64,000 bases of DNA from Sporichthya brevicatena (GTDB lineage: Bacteria > Actinomycetota > Actinomycetes > Sporichthyales > Sporichthyaceae). Each line of letters opens with the position of its first letter. Within the stretch, counting starts at the first letter, position 1. Below the pieces are notes generated by a model, which saw only the letters and a program-made list of their open reading frames with translations, searched no databases and had not been told where the DNA came from. Location: NCBI RefSeq assembly GCF_039525035.1, contig NZ_BAAAHE010000025.1:1-64000 (forward strand), in the 5' to 3' direction. The position numbers and the translations under genes are program-made. Positions 1-8,728 of the stretch are shown one piece after another.

Positions 1-57
1 CTGACCATGACCCCGAGCCTGGCCGAACTTCCCCTCAGATCACTTGATCAACACGCC

Positions 58-939
58 CTAGGGCATCACCGCCACGTCCCGTTCGCGGAGCAGCAGGGTC
101 ACGCTGACCGCGAGCGTCCACAGCAGGAAGAGCACGTGCGGGACGACGAACAGGAACGGTCCGGTCAGCGCGACGACGCCGACGACGAGGGCCGCGATCC
201 GCAGCCACTCCGGCACCAGGTGTGCGCCGCGGAGCGCGAAGAACAGCGGGATCAGGAAGCCGGCGAGCGCGTAGGGCAGCGGGAGGAAGACCGTCCCGAA
301 GTACAGCCCGTCGATCATCCGCAGCAGATCGGCGTCGTCGGGTATCGGAGTGTCCCCGAGCTCGTACCCGAAGGGGATCAGCCCGGCCCCGAGGCCGGCG
401 ACGAGCATCAGCCCCCCGGCCGCGACGCCCGCCGCGTAGAACGCGTCGGTGCCGACCGCGCCGGAGAGCCGGCGCCGCAACGCCGCCACCAGCCAGAGGA
501 ACGCGACCCCGGCGAGCAGCATCGCGATCGAGGCCGTCATCCCCTGGCCGCGGTTGCCGCTGTCCTCCCAGTACGAGGTCCACGTCCGGTTCGAGGCGTC
601 CCCGTCCGGGGTGTTCATCGTCATGAAGGAGATCAGGAACAGCGCGACGAAGAAGATCCCGGACAGCGGCCCCACCGCGTGCACCGCCGGCGCGGACCGG
701 GGTGCCACCGGGACCGGAGGTGCCGCCGGCACCGGGGCGGCGGCGACCGGGGCGTCCGACGTGTCGTCGAGCACGTCGACGACGGCGTCCACCGCCGTGC
801 CGGGAGCCGTGACGGGAGCGGGGACGGGAGCGGGGACGGGAGCGGGGACGGGAGCGGCGACGGGGTCCTCGAACTCGACGCCCGGCGGCGGGCCGGGGTC
901 CCCGGGTGCGGGTGGGGTGGGAGCGGTCGGAGTGGCCAT
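58..939 (-). CDS. Hypothetical six-helix membrane protein with Pro/Ala-rich N-terminus
   Basis: Predicted 293-aa integral membrane protein of unknown function. I chose the ATG at 939 because a GGGAGG ribosome site lies 7 nt upstream; a longer in-frame ORF upstream lacks such a site. Residues 1-90 are Pro/Ala-rich and probably cytoplasmic and unstructured, with a repeated Pro-Val-Pro-Ala stretch encoded by a 12-bp DNA repeat. About six hydrophobic segments follow (near 91-108, 133-155, 165-188, 210-235 and two in 245-285). An acidic, Trp/Tyr-containing loop follows the first helix. I recognise no catalytic motif. It is divergent from rsfS, which begins 136 bp away. A DUF998-like or other general membrane family is possible but not shown. 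Confidence 0.72.
   Translation of the reverse strand: MATPTAPTPPAPGDPGPPPGVEFEDPVAAPVPAPVPAPVPAPVTAPGTAVDAVVDVLDDTSDAPVAAAPVPAAPPVPVAPRSAPAVHAVGPLSGIFFVALFLISFMTMNTPDGDASNRTWTSYWEDSGNRGQGMTASIAMLLAGVAFLWLVAALRRRLSGAVGTDAFYAAGVAAGGLMLVAGLGAGLIPFGYELGDTPIPDDADLLRMIDGLYFGTVFLPLPYALAGFLIPLFFALRGAHLVPEWLRIAALVVGVVALTGPFLFVVPHVLFLLWTLAVSVTLLLRERDVAVMP
811..858. repeat. Four 12-bp tandem units inside the membrane-protein gene
   Basis: The unit gacgggagcggg occurs four times head to tail, the last with one change. Read on the minus strand it encodes the Pro-Val-Pro-Ala repeat of the overlapping gene. The period is a multiple of three, so copy-number change would lengthen or shorten the linker without a frameshift. 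Confidence 0.85.
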
Positions 940-1074
940 CGGGGCACCTCCCTGGGGCTCGTCGTGGAGCGAATCTGGCACTGCCGGACCCGGGAGGCAA
1001 GGCCGGTCGCCCACGGGACGTGGCATGCTGAGTGGGCCCGGGCGCACTGGCGCCCCGATCGGAACTCGAGGACG

Positions 1075-1467
1075 TTGACCGCATCACCCCGCGCAGTCGA
1101 ACTGGCGATCGCCGCGGCCGAGGCCGCCTCCGACAAGCTCGCCGACGACATCCTCGCCTTCGACGTCAGTGATCAGCTGTTCATCACGGACATCTTCGTG
1201 CTCTGTTCCGGCTCGAACGACCGGCAGGTCAAGTCGATCGTCGACGAGATCGAGCACCGGCTCCGGGGGCTCGGTGAGCGCCCCGTCCGTCGTGAGGGGG
1301 AGCGGGAGGGCCGCTGGGTCCTGCTCGACTACGCCGAGATCGTGGTGCACGTCCAGCACACCGAGGACCGCATGTACTACGCCCTCGAGCGGCTCTGGAA
1401 GGACTGCCCGAGCATCGAGCTGCCCGAGGCCGTGCGGATGAGCCGGCTGCGCGCGGCCGGCGACTGA
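1075..1467 (+). CDS. rsfS: Ribosome silencing factor RsfS
   Basis: 130-aa RsfS/Iojap protein, which binds ribosomal protein L14 and blocks joining of 30S and 50S subunits when translation must be reduced. The open frame extends far upstream, but family similarity starts near codon 1075, where TTG follows a CGAGGA ribosome site by 4-5 nt. Family hallmarks visible are the helix ELAIAAAEAASDKLADDI, the core DQLFITDIFVLCSGSNDRQV, and WVLLDYAEIVVHVQ followed by YYALERLW. The next gene, a phosphoglycerate-mutase-like phosphatase 18 bp downstream, is its usual actinobacterial partner (Rv2420c-Rv2419c in M. tuberculosis). The non-ATG start is the main uncertainty. Confidence 0.9.
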   Translation: MTASPRAVELAIAAAEAASDKLADDILAFDVSDQLFITDIFVLCSGSNDRQVKSIVDEIEHRLRGLGERPVRREGEREGRWVLLDYAEIVVHVQHTEDRMYYALERLWKDCPSIELPEAVRMSRLRAAGD

Positions 1468-1485
1468 CGGGGAACCAGGACGCAC

Positions 1486-2151
1486 GTGAACCACGACGGG
1501 AGCGCGCGCCGGCGCATCGTCGTCTGGCGGCACGGCCAGACGACCTGGAACTTCGACGGCCGCTTCCAGGGCCAGTCCGACGTCGAGCTCGACGCAACCG
1601 GCATCGAGCAGGCCGCGCGAGCGGCGCAGATCCTCGCGGCGCTGGCCCCGACCGCGATCGTGTCCTCCGACCTCAGCCGGGCGCGGGCGACCGCGGAGGC
1701 GCTGGCGAAAGTGACGGAGCTTCCGGTCGCGCTCGACGAGCGGCTGCGTGAAACCTTCCTCGGGACCTGGCAGGGCCGGACCCGCGCCGAGGTCGAGGAG
1801 CTGTTCCCGGGCGAGGCCGCGGCCTGGCTCGCGGGGGGCCTCGAGCGCCGTGGTGGCGGTGAGCACATGACGGAGGTCGCCGACCGGGCCGTCGCCGCCG
1901 TCCTCGACGCCCTCGCCCCGCTCCCGCCCCGGGCCACGCTTGTCGCGGTGACGCACGGCGGCGCCGGGCGCGTCCTGATCGCGCAGATGATCGGCCTGCC
2001 GCCCGAGCAGTGGAAGGTCCTCGGCGGGCTCGCGAACTGCTGCTGGTCCGTGCTGTCCGAGCGTCCCGGGGGCGACACCGGCCCGCGTTGGGTCCTCACC
2101 GAGCACAACGCCGGAACCCTCCCGCAGCCGGTCCTGTCCGACGACCGCTGA
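1486..2151 (+). CDS. gpgP: Histidine phosphatase, probable glucosyl-3-phosphoglycerate phosphatase
   Basis: 221-aa histidine phosphatase superfamily enzyme. The phosphohistidine motif RHGQTTWN is near residue 15, and the second active-site histidine lies in VTHGGAGR near residue 150. GRFQGQSDVELDATG is typical of the branch. Position directly after rsfS matches M. tuberculosis Rv2419c, the GpgP that dephosphorylates glucosyl-3-phosphoglycerate on the way to methylglucose lipopolysaccharide. Assignment to that substrate rests on synteny; a broad-specificity phosphoglycerate-mutase-like phosphatase is the alternative. GTG start at 1486. The gene ends 23 bp from the convergent CNNM gene. Confidence 0.82.
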   Translation: MNHDGSARRRIVVWRHGQTTWNFDGRFQGQSDVELDATGIEQAARAAQILAALAPTAIVSSDLSRARATAEALAKVTELPVALDERLRETFLGTWQGRTRAEVEELFPGEAAAWLAGGLERRGGGEHMTEVADRAVAAVLDALAPLPPRATLVAVTHGGAGRVLIAQMIGLPPEQWKVLGGLANCCWSVLSERPGGDTGPRWVLTEHNAGTLPQPVLSDDR

Positions 2152-2174
2152 CGACTCGTCAGCTTGAGGGGACG

Positions 2175-3215
2175 TCAGGCGCCGGGCGTCCGGCGGCTGG
2201 AGTCGCGGATCTCGCCCACGAGTTCTTCGAGCACGTCCTCGAGCATGAGGACGCCGATGGTGCGTCCCGTCGCGTCGGTCGCGGCGGCGAGGTGACTCCC
2301 GGCAGCCTGCAGAACTCGCAACGCCTCGGAGAGCGGGGCGTCGGCGGGCACGCGGACCAGCGGACGGATCGCGTCGGCCGGCAGCGGCTCGTCCGGCCCG
2401 GCGTCGCGGAGGACGTCCTTGACGTGGACGTAGCCGACGAGGGACTCGTCGTTCCGGACGCCGAAGCGGGAGAACCCCGTGGCGGCGCAGCGGGCCTCGA
2501 CGTCGCCGCACGTGGCGAACCGCGAGACCGTGCTGAATGCGTACTCGGGGATCACCAGGCGTTCGACCGAGCGGTCCTCGAACTCGAGGGCGCCGTGGAG
2601 CAGTTCGTACTCCTCGGCGTCGAGCAGGCCCTCGCGGTGCGACTCCTCGACGAGCTCGGCGACCTCGTCCCGCGTGTAGGTGGACCGCACCTCGTCGGCG
2701 GGCGGGATCCGCAGCAGGCGCAGCACGGCGTTGGCGATCGCGTTCAGCGAGACCACGAACGGCTTGAGCACCGCGACCACGGCCACCAGCGCGGGCCCGA
2801 GCACGAGCGCGGCGCGTTCGGGGCCGGCGATCGCGATGTTCTTCGGCACCATCTCGCCGAGCACGACGTGCAGGGCGACGACAGCGGTGAGCGCGACCGC
2901 GAACGCGATCGGATGCAGGGCGTCCTCGGGCAGGCCCGCGCGCTCGACCCACGGTTCGAGCAGGTGCGCCACGGCGGGCTCGCCGATGGCGCCGAGACCG
3001 AGCGAGCAGATCGTGATGCCGAGCTGCGCGCCCGCCATCATCTGCGAGACGTTGCCCATCGCCCCGAGCGTGATCTCGGCCGCGCGGGAGCCCGCGGCTG
3101 CGCGCGGTTCGATCTGGGTCCGGCGGGCGGAGATCAGCGCGAACTCCGCGCCGACGAAGAACGCGTTGAAGGCGAGCAGCAGGACGGCGACGCCGAGCGC
3201 GGTGGAGTCGCTCAC
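2175..3215 (-). CDS. CNNM/HlyC-family membrane protein lacking the CorC_HlyC tail
   Basis: 346-aa DUF21 (CNNM) domain protein with an N-terminal three- to four-helix membrane module (residues about 1-180, including GEMVPKNIAIAGPERAALVL) and a cytoplasmic CBS pair (about 200-340). It stops just after the second CBS, at VLEELVGEI, so it lacks the C-terminal CorC_HlyC domain present in its upstream partner. Members are implicated in Mg/Co ion transport. GTG start at 3215 overlaps the TGA of the upstream gene by 4 bp, implying translational coupling. The two adjacent paralogues may form a heterodimeric transporter; that is inference from the CNNM dimer fold. Confidence 0.88.
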   Translation of the reverse strand: MSDSTALGVAVLLLAFNAFFVGAEFALISARRTQIEPRAAAGSRAAEITLGAMGNVSQMMAGAQLGITICSLGLGAIGEPAVAHLLEPWVERAGLPEDALHPIAFAVALTAVVALHVVLGEMVPKNIAIAGPERAALVLGPALVAVVAVLKPFVVSLNAIANAVLRLLRIPPADEVRSTYTRDEVAELVEESHREGLLDAEEYELLHGALEFEDRSVERLVIPEYAFSTVSRFATCGDVEARCAATGFSRFGVRNDESLVGYVHVKDVLRDAGPDEPLPADAIRPLVRVPADAPLSEALRVLQAAGSHLAAATDATGRTIGVLMLEDVLEELVGEIRDSSRRTPGA

Positions 3216-4558
3216 GAGGCGTCCACCGTCAGCTCGACGCGGTCGACGCGGCGCCGGTCCATCGACACCACCGCGAGCCGGGCCGGCGCGGTCGCGGCCT
3301 CCCGGGCGTCGGCGGGCGTGGCTTCGGTCCGGACCTCGACGGCGACGGTGTCGCCGACCTCCGGCAGCCGGCCGAGCTCGTGCAGCACCAGGCCGGCGAC
3401 CGTCTCGTAGACGTCGGACTCCGGCAGCGCGACGCCGGTGCGGTCGCGCACCTCGTCGACCCGGAGCAGGCCCGACAGCGACCACACGCCGGCGCGCACC
3501 GGGCGGACCGGCTGCTCGCCGGGGTCGTGCTCGTCCGCGATCTCGCCCACGAGCTCCTCGACGAGGTCCTCCAACGTCACGACGCCGGAGACCCCGCCGT
3601 ACTCGTCGACGACGACCGCCATCTGCAGGCCGTGGTCGCGGAGCCGGGCGCTGAGCGAGTCGAGGTCGAGCGTGTCCGGGACGAGCACCGGCGGTGAGGC
3701 GATCGCGGCGACCGTCACCTCCGCGCGGCGCTCGGCCGGGACGGCGACCGCCTGCTTGACGTGCACGAGGCCGCGGACGTCGTCGGCGCCGTCACCGAGG
3801 ACGGGGAAGCGGGAGAGCCCGGTCTCGCGGGCCAGTGCGATGACGGCGGCGGCCGGGTCGTCGGCGTGCACCGACCGCACCCGGACGCGCGGCGTGCGGA
3901 TGTCGCCGGCGGTGCGGTCGCCGAAGGCGAGGGACCGTTCGAGCAGCGCCGCGGTCGGGGATCCGAGCACGCCCTCCAGGGCCGAGCGGTGCACCAGCGA
4001 GGCGAGCTCCTCGGCGGAGCGGGCCGAGCGCAGTTCCTCCTGCGGTTCGATGCCGAACCGGCGCAGGATCGCGTTGGCCGCGCCGTTGAGCACGCGGATC
4101 GGCCCGCGGTTCAAGCTCGTGAACCCGCGTTGGAAACCCTGGGTCGCGCGGGCCACGGCCAGCGGCCGGGCGATCGCGAGGTTCTTCGGCACGAGCTCGC
4201 CGAAGATCATCGTGACCGCCGTCGCCAGCGTCAGGCTGATCGTCAGGGCGACGGGGTGCACCCACCCGTCGGCGACCCCGGCGTCGCGGAGCGGGCCGTC
4301 CACCAACCGGGCGATCGCGGGCTCGGCGAGGAACCCGATCGCGAGGTTGGTCACGGTGATCCCGACCTGCGCGCCGGAGAGCTGCGTCGACAGCGTCTGC
4401 AGCGCGTGCTGGGCGCCGCGGGCGGCGCGGTCCCCGTCGGCGGCCGCGCGGTCGACCGCGGCCCGGTCGACGGTCACGAAGGAGAACTCCGCCGCGACGA
4501 ACAGGCCGCACGCGGCGACGAGGGCGAGGGCGAGGAGCAGAAAGGCGGCCTCGGTCAC
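3212..4558 (-). CDS. CNNM/HlyC-family transporter with CBS pair and CorC_HlyC domain
   Basis: 448-aa full-length CNNM-type protein. It has a DUF21 membrane domain (residues about 1-195, with GELVPKNLAIARPLAVA), a CBS pair (about 210-340, ending VTLEDLVEELVGEIADE) and a CorC_HlyC domain (about 350-435). Such proteins are linked to Mg2+/Co2+ homeostasis; older databases call them hemolysins. GTG start at 4558. It is transcribed divergently from leuS and overlaps its shorter paralogue by 4 bp. The residue-by-residue parallel with that neighbour suggests tandem duplication followed by tail loss in the downstream copy. Confidence 0.9.
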   Translation of the reverse strand: MTEAAFLLLALALVAACGLFVAAEFSFVTVDRAAVDRAAADGDRAARGAQHALQTLSTQLSGAQVGITVTNLAIGFLAEPAIARLVDGPLRDAGVADGWVHPVALTISLTLATAVTMIFGELVPKNLAIARPLAVARATQGFQRGFTSLNRGPIRVLNGAANAILRRFGIEPQEELRSARSAEELASLVHRSALEGVLGSPTAALLERSLAFGDRTAGDIRTPRVRVRSVHADDPAAAVIALARETGLSRFPVLGDGADDVRGLVHVKQAVAVPAERRAEVTVAAIASPPVLVPDTLDLDSLSARLRDHGLQMAVVVDEYGGVSGVVTLEDLVEELVGEIADEHDPGEQPVRPVRAGVWSLSGLLRVDEVRDRTGVALPESDVYETVAGLVLHELGRLPEVGDTVAVEVRTEATPADAREAATAPARLAVVSMDRRRVDRVELTVDAS

Positions 4559-4673
4559 CGAGGCCGCCCCGGTCTCGGAGCTGAGTCGGACATCAGGGCG
4601 GCAACGACGGACGGGTGGGGCGGGGTTCCCGGCGGCGGTGATCGGCGGCCGCGGACGGCTGCGCTGGGCTCCC

Positions 4674-4730
4674 TAGAATCGGGTCGCGTCCGCCGTACCC
4701 GAGGGCGCACCCTGGTTGCGGAGAGCAACC
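4674..4730 (+). promoter_or_regulatory. Probable leuS promoter and short leader hairpin
   Basis: TAGAAT at 4674-4679 is a good -10 hexamer 74 bp before the leuS ATG. A 6-bp stem (GGTTGC, loop ggaga, GCAACC) follows at 4714-4730, ahead of a GAGGA-like ribosome site. The leader is too short and lacks the conserved box needed for a T-box riboswitch, so I call only a promoter and a minor hairpin. Confidence 0.45.
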
Positions 4731-4752
4731 GCGCGCACACGAGACTGAGGAC

Positions 4753-7629
4753 ATGAGCGACTCCGAGCAGGCCCCCGAGACCGGCGCCGACGCCCCGAAG
4801 TTCCGCTACACCGCGGCGCTCGCCAACGAGCTGGAACGCCGCTGGCAGGACCGGTGGGAGGCGGAGGGCACGTTCGAGGCGCCCAACCCCGCCGGGCCCA
4901 TGGCCGAGCCGGAGAAGGTCGCCGGCCGGGAGAAGCTCTTCGTGATGGACATGTTCCCGTACCCCTCGGGGTCGGGACTGCACGTCGGGCACCCGCTGGG
5001 CTACATCGCGACCGACGTCTACGGCCGCTACAAGCGCATGACGGGTTACAACGTCCTGCACTGCCTCGGGTACGACGCGTTCGGTCTGCCGGCCGAGCAG
5101 TACGCGGTGCAGACCGGTCAGCACCCGCGGGTCACGACCGAGGCGAACATCGCCAACATGCGCCGTCAGCTGCGCGCGCTGGGCCTGGGGCACGACGCCC
5201 GCCGCTCGATCTCCACGACGGACACCGACTACTACCGGTGGACGCAGTGGATCTTCCTGCAGATCTTCAACTCCTGGTACGACACCGAGGCCGACAAGGC
5301 CCGGCCGATCGCCGACCTGATCGCCCAGTACGCCGACGGGTCCCGGCCGACGCCGGACGGCCGCGCGTGGGACGAGCTGGCCGAGCGCGAGCGCCGCGAC
5401 ATCATCGACTCGCACCGCCTCGCCTACCTCTCGCACGCGCCGGTGAACTGGTGCCCCGGCCTGGGCACGGTGCTGGCGAACGAGGAGATCACCGCCGACG
5501 GTCGCAGCGAGCGCGGCAACTTCCCGGTCTTCAAGCGCAACCTGCGCCAGTGGATGATGCGCATCACCGCCTACGCCGACCGGCTGATCGCCGACCTCGA
5601 CGGGCTGGACTGGTCCGACGCCATCAAGCTGATGCAGCGCAACTGGATCGGCCGCTCGCAGGGCGCCCGCGTCGACTTCGCGGTGACCACCGCGGCCGGC
5701 GCGGCGGACAAGATCACCGTCTTCACGACGCGTCCCGACACCCTGTTCGGCGCGACGTACATGGTGCTCGCGCCCGAGCACCCGATGGTCGACGACCTGC
5801 TGCCCGCGCAGTGGCCGGGCGACCTGCCCGAGTCCTGGACCGGCGGGCACCCGACGCCCGCGGCCGCGGTGGCGGCGTACCGGACCGCGGCGATGTCGAA
5901 GTCGGACGTCGAGCGGCAGGTCGACTCGAAGGAGAAGACCGGCGTCTTCACCGGTGTCCACGCGACGAACCCGGTGAACGGTGAGCAGATCCCGGTCTTC
6001 GTCGCCGACTACGTCCTGATGGGGTACGGCACCGGCGCGATCATGGCCGTCCCGGCCGAGGACGAGCGTGACTGGGCGTTCGCCGAGGCGTTCGGGCTGC
6101 CGATCCGCCGCACCGTCCAGCCGCCGGCGGACTGGACCGACGGGCCGTGGACCGGTGAAGGCGTCTCGATCAACTCGGAGAACGACGAGATCTCGCTGAA
6201 CGGCCTGACGATGGCCGCGGCGAAGGAACGCATCACCGAGTGGCTGGTCGCCAAGGGTCTGGGTGAGGCGACGGTCCAGTACAAGCTGCGCGACTGGCTG
6301 TTCAGCCGCCAGCGGTACTGGGGCGAGCCGTTCCCCGTCGTCTACGACGAGCACGGTGTCGTGGCGCTGCCGGAGGAGCTGCTGCCGGTCGAGCTGCCGG
6401 AGGTGGAGGACTACTCGCCGCGGACGTTCGACCCGAATGACGCCGACTCAGATCCGGAGTCGCCGCTCGCCCGCGCGACCGAGTGGACGACCGTCACGCT
6501 GGACCTGGGCGACGGGCCCAAGGAGTACCGGCGGGAGACCAACACGATGCCGCAGTGGGCGGGCTCGTGCTGGTACGAGCTGCGCTACCTGGACCCGACG
6601 AACTCCGAGCGTCTGGTCGACCCGGAGAACGAGCGCTACTGGATGGGCCCGCGCAGCGAGAGCGACTGCGGCGGTGTCGACCTGTACGTCGGCGGTGTCG
6701 AGCACGCCGTGCTGCACCTGCTGTACGCGCGCTTCTGGCACAAGGTGCTCTACGACCTGGGCCACGTCTCCTCGTCCGAGCCGTTCCGTCGCCTGTTCAA
6801 CCAGGGCTACATCCAGGCCTACGCCTACCGCGACGCGCGGGGTGTGCTGGTGCCGGCCGACGAGGTCGTCGAGGGTGCGGACGGCGTATGGACCTACAAC
6901 GGCGAAGAGGTCACCCGCGAGTACGGGAAGATGGGCAAGTCCCTGCGCAACTCCGTCACGCCGGACGACATGTTCGACGCGTACGGCGCGGACACCCTCC
7001 GGCTGTACGAGATGGCGATGGGCCCGCTGGACGTCTCCCGGCCGTGGGACACCCGTGCGGTCGTCGGCTCGTTCCGGCTGCTGCAGCGGATCTGGCGCAA
7101 CGTCGTCGACGAGAACACCGGCAAGCCGACGGTGCAGGACCGTCCGGTCGACGACGAGACCGCGCGCGTGCTCGCGCGGACCATCGACGGCGTCGGCCGC
7201 GACATGGACAACCTGCGCTTCAACACCGCCATCGCGAAGCTGACCGAGTGCAACAACCACCTGACCCGCGTCGTGAGCGCGGAGGGCGGGCTGCCGCGTG
7301 AGGTCGCCGAGGCGCTGGTGCTGATGATCGCGCCGCTGACGCCGCACATCGCCGAGGAGCTGTGGGCCAAGCTCGGCCACACCGGCTCGCTCGCGTACGA
7401 GCCGTTCCCGACCGCCGACCCGGCCCTGCTGGTCGAGGACACCGTCACCTGCGTCGTCCAGGTCAAGGGCAAGGTCCGCGACCGGCTCGAGGTCCCGGCC
7501 GACATCACCGAGGAGGCGCTGGTCGAACTCGCCCTCGCCTCCGAGGCGGTCCAGCGCGCCCTCGACGGCGCCGGCGTCCGCACCGTCGTCGCCCGGCCGC
7601 CGAAGCTGGTCAACGTCGTCCCCGCCTGA
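4753..7629 (+). CDS. leuS: Leucyl-tRNA synthetase
   Basis: 958-aa class I synthetase that charges tRNA-Leu in the cytoplasm. The HIGH-type signature is HVGHPLGY at about residue 77. The KMSKS loop appears as KMGKS at about residue 725, within [15 protein letters not shown]. Between them is the CP1 editing insertion, with [20 protein letters not shown]. The C-terminal anticodon-binding and tail domains are complete. ATG start at 4753 with a GAGGA-type ribosome site. Length and domain order fit actinobacterial bacterial-type LeuRS. It is followed by a strong palindrome (7670-7713) and then comEA. Confidence 0.97.
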   Translation: MSDSEQAPETGADAPKFRYTAALANELERRWQDRWEAEGTFEAPNPAGPMAEPEKVAGREKLFVMDMFPYPSGSGLHVGHPLGYIATDVYGRYKRMTGYNVLHCLGYDAFGLPAEQYAVQTGQHPRVTTEANIANMRRQLRALGLGHDARRSISTTDTDYYRWTQWIFLQIFNSWYDTEADKARPIADLIAQYADGSRPTPDGRAWDELAERERRDIIDSHRLAYLSHAPVNWCPGLGTVLANEEITADGRSERGNFPVFKRNLRQWMMRITAYADRLIADLDGLDWSDAIKLMQRNWIGRSQGARVDFAVTTAAGAADKITVFTTRPDTLFGATYMVLAPEHPMVDDLLPAQWPGDLPESWTGGHPTPAAAVAAYRTAAMSKSDVERQVDSKEKTGVFTGVHATNPVNGEQIPVFVADYVLMGYGTGAIMAVPAEDERDWAFAEAFGLPIRRTVQPPADWTDGPWTGEGVSINSENDEISLNGLTMAAAKERITEWLVAKGLGEATVQYKLRDWLFSRQRYWGEPFPVVYDEHGVVALPEELLPVELPEVEDYSPRTFDPNDADSDPESPLARATEWTTVTLDLGDGPKEYRRETNTMPQWAGSCWYELRYLDPTNSERLVDPENERYWMGPRSESDCGGVDLYVGGVEHAVLHLLYARFWHKVLYDLGHVSSSEPFRRLFNQGYIQAYAYRDARGVLVPADEVVEGADGVWTYNGEEVTREYGKMGKSLRNSVTPDDMFDAYGADTLRLYEMAMGPLDVSRPWDTRAVVGSFRLLQRIWRNVVDENTGKPTVQDRPVDDETARVLARTIDGVGRDMDNLRFNTAIAKLTECNNHLTRVVSAEGGLPREVAEALVLMIAPLTPHIAEELWAKLGHTGSLAYEPFPTADPALLVEDTVTCVVQVKGKVRDRLEVPADITEEALVELALASEAVQRALDGAGVRTVVARPPKLVNVVPA

Positions 7630-7669
7630 CCGTCCCGCCCCGCCCCGCTCACGCCGGGCCGCTGTCAAA

Positions 7670-7725
7670 AAAGGGTGACACCCCTTACTGCGCAGTAAGG
7701 GGTGTCACCCTTTCTTTTCCACAGG
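7670..7725. repeat. 44-bp perfect palindrome with A/T flanks; copy 1 of an interspersed element
   Basis: Bases 7670-7713 form a perfect inverted repeat whose left arm begins AAAGGGTGACACCCCTTACT and whose centre is GCGC. It is preceded by a run of A and followed by CTTTTCCACAGG. As RNA it would make a 22-bp stem flanked by A and U tracts, so it can terminate leuS. The reverse complement of 7675-7725 matches 21139-21189 with a single central mismatch, so this is a dispersed repeat, not a locus-specific terminator. Each arm also contains the smaller palindrome AGGGGTGTCACCCCT. Confidence 0.88.
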
Positions 7726-7741
7726 CGGCGCACGGTCGACG

Positions 7742-7750
7742 TTGTCCACA
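7742..7750 (+). promoter_or_regulatory. DnaA-box-like TTGTCCACA upstream of comEA
   Basis: Exact match to the actinobacterial DnaA box TTGTCCACA, 52 bp before the comEA start. A related TTTTCCACA lies at 7715-7723 in the flank of the repeat. An identical 9-mer precedes comEC. A single 9-mer can occur by chance and binding is unproven. Confidence 0.35.
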
Positions 7751-7801
7751 GACCGGCGGCCGGCGCCCCCGCGGGGGCGCGAAGCCGTCTACCGTCCGGC
7801 C

Positions 7802-8572
7802 GTGGGTCTGCGGACGGGGTCGGGTCGCGTCGCCGAGGCCCGGGCACGCGCGGAGCTCCGGGTGCGGGAGCTCTTCGCGGTCGGCCCGGGGCCGGTCGAC
7901 GCTGTGCCGGTCGACGCTGTGCCGGTCGACGCCGAGCTGGACGCCGTCGACGATCCGGACCTCCCCGGACCCGGCCGGGTTCGCCTCGGGCTCGACCGGC
8001 GCGCGGTGGGGGCGCTGCTGGTCATCGCGCTCGGGGGAGTGGTGATCGCCGGGGCCGTCGTCCTGCGGGCGCGCCCGCACGTCGAGGACGTCGGGCCCGC
8101 CGCCGTGGTCGCCCCGGGTTCGCCGGTCCCGGGCGTCTCGGCCGCCCCCGGCCTCGCCGCGCCCGGCATCGTCGTCGACGTCCAGGGCAAGGTGCGCCGC
8201 CCCGGGGTGGTGCAGCTGCCCGCGGGGTCGCGGGTCCTCGACGCCCTCGAGGCCGCGGGCGGTCCCCGTCCCGGCGTCGCGACGACCTCGCTCAACCTCG
8301 CCCGGCTCCTCACCGACGGCGAGCAGGTCGTCCTTGAGGCCGGGGACGCGGGCGCCACCGCCGGTGGCATCGGCTCCGACGGCCTGGTGAACCTCAACAC
8401 CGCGACCCTCGCCGACCTCGACAGCCTCCCCGGCGTCGGCCCCGTCCTCGCCCAGCGGATCCTCGACTGGCGCTCCGAGCACGGCCGCTTCTCCTCGATC
8501 GAGGAGCTCCAGGAGGTCCCCGGCATCGGCCCGAGCACCTTCGCCGACCTGAAGAGCCGGGTCCGGGTCTGA
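7802..8572 (+). CDS. comEA: ComEA-family DNA-binding protein (SLBB + helix-hairpin-helix)
   Basis: 256-aa membrane-anchored DNA-binding protein of the natural-transformation uptake family. It has one transmembrane segment (about residues 62-84, GALLVIALGGVVIAGAVVL), an SLBB domain (VVDVQGKVRRPGVVQLPAGS onward) and a C-terminal pair of helix-hairpin-helix motifs (LNTATLADLDSLPGVGPV and EVPGIGPSTF). I chose GTG 7802, not the upstream TTG at 7742, because TACCGT at 7790-7795 sits exactly 6 nt before it, the leaderless-promoter arrangement seen elsewhere here. A 15-bp tandem repeat at 7891-7935 encodes a Val-Asp-Ala-Val-Pro linker. comEC lies 2.1 kb downstream, separated by two deacetylases. Confidence 0.9.
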   Translation: MGLRTGSGRVAEARARAELRVRELFAVGPGPVDAVPVDAVPVDAELDAVDDPDLPGPGRVRLGLDRRAVGALLVIALGGVVIAGAVVLRARPHVEDVGPAAVVAPGSPVPGVSAAPGLAAPGIVVDVQGKVRRPGVVQLPAGSRVLDALEAAGGPRPGVATTSLNLARLLTDGEQVVLEAGDAGATAGGIGSDGLVNLNTATLADLDSLPGVGPVLAQRILDWRSEHGRFSSIEELQEVPGIGPSTFADLKSRVRV

Positions 8573-8728
8573 AGGAACCGCGGCCGCGTCCATCCCCGGC
8601 CGTCGACAGCAGAGCTGCAGTGCCCTCGGCCCGCACTTCGGTAGATCTGACGCAGCGTCACCAGATTCACCCGATTGGCGTTGGGCCGTTCGCGTGACGG
8701 GCGGGGCGCAGCGGTGTGGCGGGGAGTC

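Noticed and set aside
4674-4752. T-box riboswitch before leuS
   Set aside because: The leader is under 75 nt and has only a 6-bp hairpin; no T-box consensus or specifier loop is visible.
4555-6354. 599-codon ORF on the minus strand opposite leuS
   Set aside because: It lies antisense to leuS in a GC-rich frame; its composition (Arg, Val, Asp, His, Gly runs) is that of a shadow frame and it shows no family motif.
7742-7801. TTG start for comEA at 7742
   Set aside because: That TTG is the first codon of a DnaA-box-like 9-mer; GTG 7802 has a correctly spaced -10 and is the better start.
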